Positions 62,845-64,000 of a stretch of DNA of 64,000 nt are shown here, one piece after another. This DNA comes from Mesorhizobium sp. GTDB taxonomy: Bacteria; Pseudomonadota; Alphaproteobacteria; Rhizobiales; Rhizobiaceae. The stretch lies in assembly GCA_004020645.1 (NCBI GenBank), contig SAQL01000009.1, positions 1 to 64,000 on the forward strand, read 5' to 3'. The notes beneath the pieces are model-generated. The model made no database searches and had not been told where the DNA came from. It saw only the letters and a list, made by a program, of their open reading frames with translations. The position numbers and the translations under genes were made by a program. Position 1 is the first letter of the stretch. Each line of letters starts with the position of its first letter.

Positions 62845-64000
62845 TCAAGTATCGCCCGCGCCGTCGGAACCGCTCACACCGGCATTCAGCCCCGGGCGGA
62901 TGTTCTGGTTATGGTGGAAGACGTTGTCGGGGTCGTACGAGGACTTCACGTCAGCCAGCCGGTCAAAGACGGAGTCGCCGTACGCCTCCCGGACCCGGCC
63001 CGGGTCTTCGTCGCCGCCGAGGAAATTGACGTAGACGCCTTCGCGGAAGCGGCCAAGAGCGGCGAGGAACCCCTTCGTCCAGGCCGTCTCTCGGTCGCCG
63101 AAGTCCTCGCCGGGCCGCCACGCAGCGTGGACGATGATCGCGTGCGACGCTTGCCGGTTCCCGAACGCCGTCGCGCCCTCGGCCACTCGGCTCACCGCCC
63201 CCTTCAGATGGAACATTGCCACATACGACCGTGGCGACGAGCAGGAGAATGCGTGCCCGGCGATCACGTCGATGAGGTCGTCGCGGAGCGCGGGGAGGTG
63301 GGTGGCCTTCCAGTAGTAGTTCCAACCGTGGAGGACGGTCGAGTCGAGCGCGCTCTGGAATACCACGTACGGCTTGGGCCCGGCCAGATCGAGGAGCGGA
63401 GTCCGAAATGCGCGGAGCGGGCGGAGCGCCTTCTCACCGTCCTCGATCGGCCCGGCGTAGCACGCGCCCACCATCACCACCGGGCGCCAGTGCAGTTCCT
63501 CGGGAATGACCGATAGAGGCGGCACGGTGCAGAATTTTACGACCGTGCCGAGCTCGTCGGGAGCGTCGCGGATGAAGTCGCGGTAGAAACGGAGGACCTC
63601 CCCGGCGTCGCTCGCGTCCCAGAGGATGGGCCCGGCCAGAACGGTGGGCCCTACGGGGTGGAGGCGGAACTCGAACGAGGTGACCACGCCGAAGTTGCCG
63701 CCGCCGCCGCGCAACGCCCAGAACAGGTCGGGGTGCTCGTCCTCGGACGCCCGCAGCCGCTCGCCGTCGGCCGTCACGACGTCGGCGGCGAGGAGGTTGT
63801 CGACCGCGAGGCCATGCTTGCGCATCAGCCAGCCGATGCCACCGCCGAGGGTGAGCCCGGCGACTCCGGTATGGCTCACGATTCCGCCGGTGGTGGCCAG
63901 GCCGTGCGCCTGCGTCTCGCGGTCGACGTCGCCCCACAGCGCGCCACCCTGCACCCACGCCCTGCGGCCGGCGGGATCGACCCGCACGCCCCGCATCGCC
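62845..64000 (-). CDS. Berberine-bridge-type FAD oxidoreductase, 5' end outside window
   Basis: At least 384 residues of an FAD-binding oxidoreductase (FAD_binding_4 plus BBE domain). The visible start, DPAGRRAWVQGGALWGDVD, lies in the middle of the FAD domain, followed by GGIVSHTGVAGLTLGGGIGW, ALRGGGGNFGVVTSFEFRL and the C-terminal SSYDPDNVFHHNQNI typical of the BBE domain. The N-terminal flavin-attachment His motif is expected beyond base 64,000. Codons are unusually rich in G and C at third positions (many CTC, GAG, GTC), unlike neighbours, as in actinobacterial genes. Confidence 0.88.
   Translation of the reverse strand, partial: AMRGVRVDPAGRRAWVQGGALWGDVDRETQAHGLATTGGIVSHTGVAGLTLGGGIGWLMRKHGLAVDNLLAADVVTADGERLRASEDEHPDLFWALRGGGGNFGVVTSFEFRLHPVGPTVLAGPILWDASDAGEVLRFYRDFIRDAPDELGTVVKFCTVPPLSVIPEELHWRPVVMVGACYAGPIEDGEKALRPLRAFRTPLLDLAGPKPYVVFQSALDSTVLHGWNYYWKATHLPALRDDLIDVIAGHAFSCSSPRSYVAMFHLKGAVSRVAEGATAFGNRQASHAIIVHAAWRPGEDFGDRETAWTKGFLAALGRFREGVYVNFLGGDEDPGRVREAYGDSVFDRLADVKSSYDPDNVFHHNQNIRPGLNAGVSGSDGAGDT

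Overview
The window looks like a chromosome segment of a Mesorhizobium-type alphaproteobacterium (order Hyphomicrobiales). Support comes from GC-rich codon use, the gene orders dnaX-ybaB-recR and tsaB-rimI-miaB-phoH-ybeY-corC, a yejA-type peptide importer with two binding proteins, an Irr-type iron control element, and several families of rhizobial intergenic palindromes. No database search was possible, so all family names rest on motifs read by eye.

Bases 1-13,996 are the right part of a genomic island. It abuts the 3' end of a tRNA-Thr(CGT) gene (13,997-14,072, minus strand), a typical integration target. No integrase is visible, so the island probably continues to the left. Its cargo is rich in nucleases: a CoiA-like nuclease, a PD-(D/E)XK restriction-like protein, a two-gene operon pairing a uracil-DNA-glycosylase-like protein with a nuclease/zinc-ribbon protein, an FRG-domain protein, and a two-gene restriction-modification-like cassette (beta-class adenine methyltransferase fused to an Mrr-like nuclease, then an MrcB_N-DUF3883 protein) bracketed by imperfect direct repeats. 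An exported protein, a lipoprotein, a DUF982 protein and orphans fill the rest. A family of imperfect non-coding repeats lies between these genes, which gives the island the look of an assembled set of defence cassettes.

Bases 14.4-34.4 kb are ordinary core genome: a ligase/exonuclease DNA repair pair, ghrA-like reductase, the yejA-SBP-yejB-yejE-yejF peptide importer, membrane cytochrome c, kdsB, pheA, an alpha/beta hydrolase, a GST, NudC and a HIT protein. Among them sit a low-GC orphan membrane gene and a remnant of a reductase gene. Bases 34.4-40.2 kb carry the SRP RNA, dnaX, ybaB, a SleB-type hydrolase, recR and a lytic transglycosylase whose start codon lies inside a palindromic repeat.

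Bases 40.4-47.3 kb hold a five-gene Dpp/Opp-type ABC importer and gabT. Bases 47.5-55.5 kb form an iron locus: a ferredoxin-reductase-like flavoprotein diverges from an imelysin, bfd, bfr, di-haem DUF1111, imelysin and DUF1513 series. A perfect 23-bp ICE palindrome overlaps the -10 region of the shared upstream promoter, which points to Irr control. Bases 55.7-62.6 kb are the translation/RNA-maturation cluster (tsaB, rimI, plsC, miaB, phoH, ybeY, corC) plus a VOC protein. The window ends inside a berberine-bridge-type FAD oxidoreductase with atypical composition.
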